Assembly (NCBI GenBank): GCA_025403435.1
Contig: CM046333.1
Span: forward strand, 34,431,521-34,495,520
Length of the DNA stretch: 64,000 bases
Direction: 5' to 3'
Source of the DNA: Artocarpus heterophyllus
Lineage: Eukaryota; Streptophyta; Magnoliopsida; Rosales; Moraceae
Shown: positions 62,901 through 64,000 of the stretch, piece by piece
How the letters are laid out: each line of letters starts with the position of its first letter
Numbering within the stretch: the stretch's first letter is position 1
Notes under the pieces: generated by a model
Seen by the model: only the letters and a program-made list of their open reading frames with translations
Database searches by the model: none
What the model was told of the DNA's origin: nothing
Made by a program: the position numbers and the translations under genes

Positions 62901-64000
62901 TTTTTCCTTTTCTTAAACCATTCTGGTAACTGTGTAATTGATTATGTTAGTTGGGCATGTTCTTAAATTTCAGCCCTCAAAACTAAATTTATGCTTTTTA
63001 ATATTTAAATGTTATTTGTTAGATATTCTTAACTAATGTAATGAACATTTTTGTGGTTCAGTGTGAGAAACATGAGTTATTGGCGTTGGTATACTATGAT
63101 AGCCTGCAGAATGTGGCGCCATTTTATGATCAGAGATCTGTTGTACCTGTAAAAGATGCAGCATGGATTATGTTTTGTGAGAACTCGATGAGACATTTCA
63201 AGAAAGCCTTTGCCCACAAGTATTTTTGTCTCTTTTTGTTTCTTTGGTCATCCTGTATTTTTTATAATGTTGTTCGAATTCTGATCCGAGTTTTTTCATG
63301 AGATAAAAGTACTTTATATCAGACATAAAGCACTGCTTCATGTGCAAAGTCAAATAATAATTCCTTTTTCTTCCTTTTGTTACAGGCAAGATTGGTCCCA
63401 TGCATACTACATTGGGAAACTCAGTGAAAAGCTTGGGTTCTCTAGTGAGATTTCACTATCATATTATGATAAAGCTATTGCATTGAATCCGACAGCTGTG
63501 GATCCTGTGTACAGAATGCATGCCTCACGCCTAAAGTTCTTGTGTGCATGTGATAAACAAAATCTTGAGGCTTTACAGGTTTTCCTTTTTAATACTTCTT
63601 TAAATTAACTTCTAATTTTGTAGAAATGACAGGATTGGTTTTTTGCTTTTTAGCCTTATGTTTAGAATTTTTTTTTACTATGCCTTTGGCCATTCCAGGT
63701 TCTTTCAAGATATGCCTTTAGCCAAGAGAAAAGGGATGCTGTCATGTCTATCTTAGATAAAATCGATGCTGAAAATTCCCGAAAGGATAGAAGCACGCAA
63801 GAAGAGGCTGAAGAGATAAAGCATGACGAGATACTGAAAATGGAGGTCTGGAACATTCTTTATAGGGATTGTATTTCTGCCCTTGAAACCTGTGTTGAAG
63901 GGGATCTCAAACATTTTCATAAAGCTAGATATATGCTTGCTCAAGGGCTATATAAAAGGGGTGATACTGGTGATCTGGAGAGGGCTAAGGATGAACTCTC
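56991..64000 (+). CDS. CABIN1: CABIN1-like TPR protein (calcineurin-binding protein 1 / HIRA complex), 5' part
   Basis: Exons by splice sites and frame: 56991-56993, 57072-57146, 57377-57496, 57595-57635, 58132-58343, 58472-60375, 60841-61047, 61205-61858, 62010-62245, 62350-62560, 62701-62856, 63062-63219, 63386-63578, and 63699 to beyond 64000. They give about 1490 codons without a stop; plant homologues are near 1900, so the C-terminus is missing. The start [18 protein letters not shown] and [20 protein letters not shown] are typical. TPR-like helices lie at about 28-160 and 1330-1380; a low-complexity acidic stretch lies in exon 8. In animals CABIN1 works with HIRA and UBN in replication-independent histone H3.3 deposition in the nucleus, and the Arabidopsis homologue is assigned the same role. 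Exon 1 is only the ATG, and intron 2 starts with GC. Codon phase is kept across every junction, so the gene looks functional. Confidence 0.93.

Noticed and set aside
1..64000. tRNA, rRNA, riboswitch or bacterial-type operons
   Set aside because: No cloverleaf, rRNA signature or prokaryotic gene organisation was seen; the window is plant nuclear DNA.

Overview
This window is plant nuclear DNA, most likely from a eudicot. The evidence is an AT-rich background, spliced plant-type genes, and stacked LTR retrotransposons primed by initiator-Met tRNA. About 54 kb is nested mobile elements. The last 7.4 kb holds one real host gene, read left to right and cut by the window edge: a CABIN1-like (calcineurin-binding protein 1 / HIRA-complex) TPR protein with 14 visible exons.

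Layout. (1) 1-9954: Ty1/copia element A on the minus strand, running off the left edge. Its pol is split by a solo LTR of the same family (1937-3968, TSD AACGC). A sits inside an older copia relic E (9955-12.6 kb). (2) 12.7-15.3 kb: two broken host-gene fragments with intron traces, UDP-glucose 4-epimerase and a PYM-like (partner of Y14 and mago) gene. (3) 15.9-24.5 kb: old minus-strand copia relic C. Its 3' LTR is broken by a TIR DNA transposon (16813-18550, TSD TAA). A PBS and 5' LTR of the same family appear at 50270-54509, so later insertions may have split C by about 25 kb. (4) 25664-39467: a gypsy-style solo LTR (TSD ACTGT), itself split by an old copia element B (26833-36448, minus strand). 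(5) 40228-49917: element D, a complete plus-strand copia element with TSD TGTAT, two 2034-bp LTRs differing at about ten positions by eye, PBS, PPT and one open gag-pol frame of 1317 codons. (6) 51778-54366: a second gypsy-style solo LTR, then a 100-N assembly gap, a 533-bp TIR element (55707-56239), and the CABIN1-like gene.

A, B, D and the solo LTR belong to one family, and D looks recently mobile. The family carries noncoding structure that its protein does not explain. Sixteen-bp near-palindromes (consensus GTTCGGCCTGCCGAAC) recur every 21-22 bp, in the U3 of the LTR and again as an eight-unit array in the leader. Four leader hairpins expose the palindrome CCTAGG. A conserved pair of candidate splice sites brackets the leader array and the hairpins. 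Together these suggest a regulatory or RNA-packaging module, which is the most interesting feature here.
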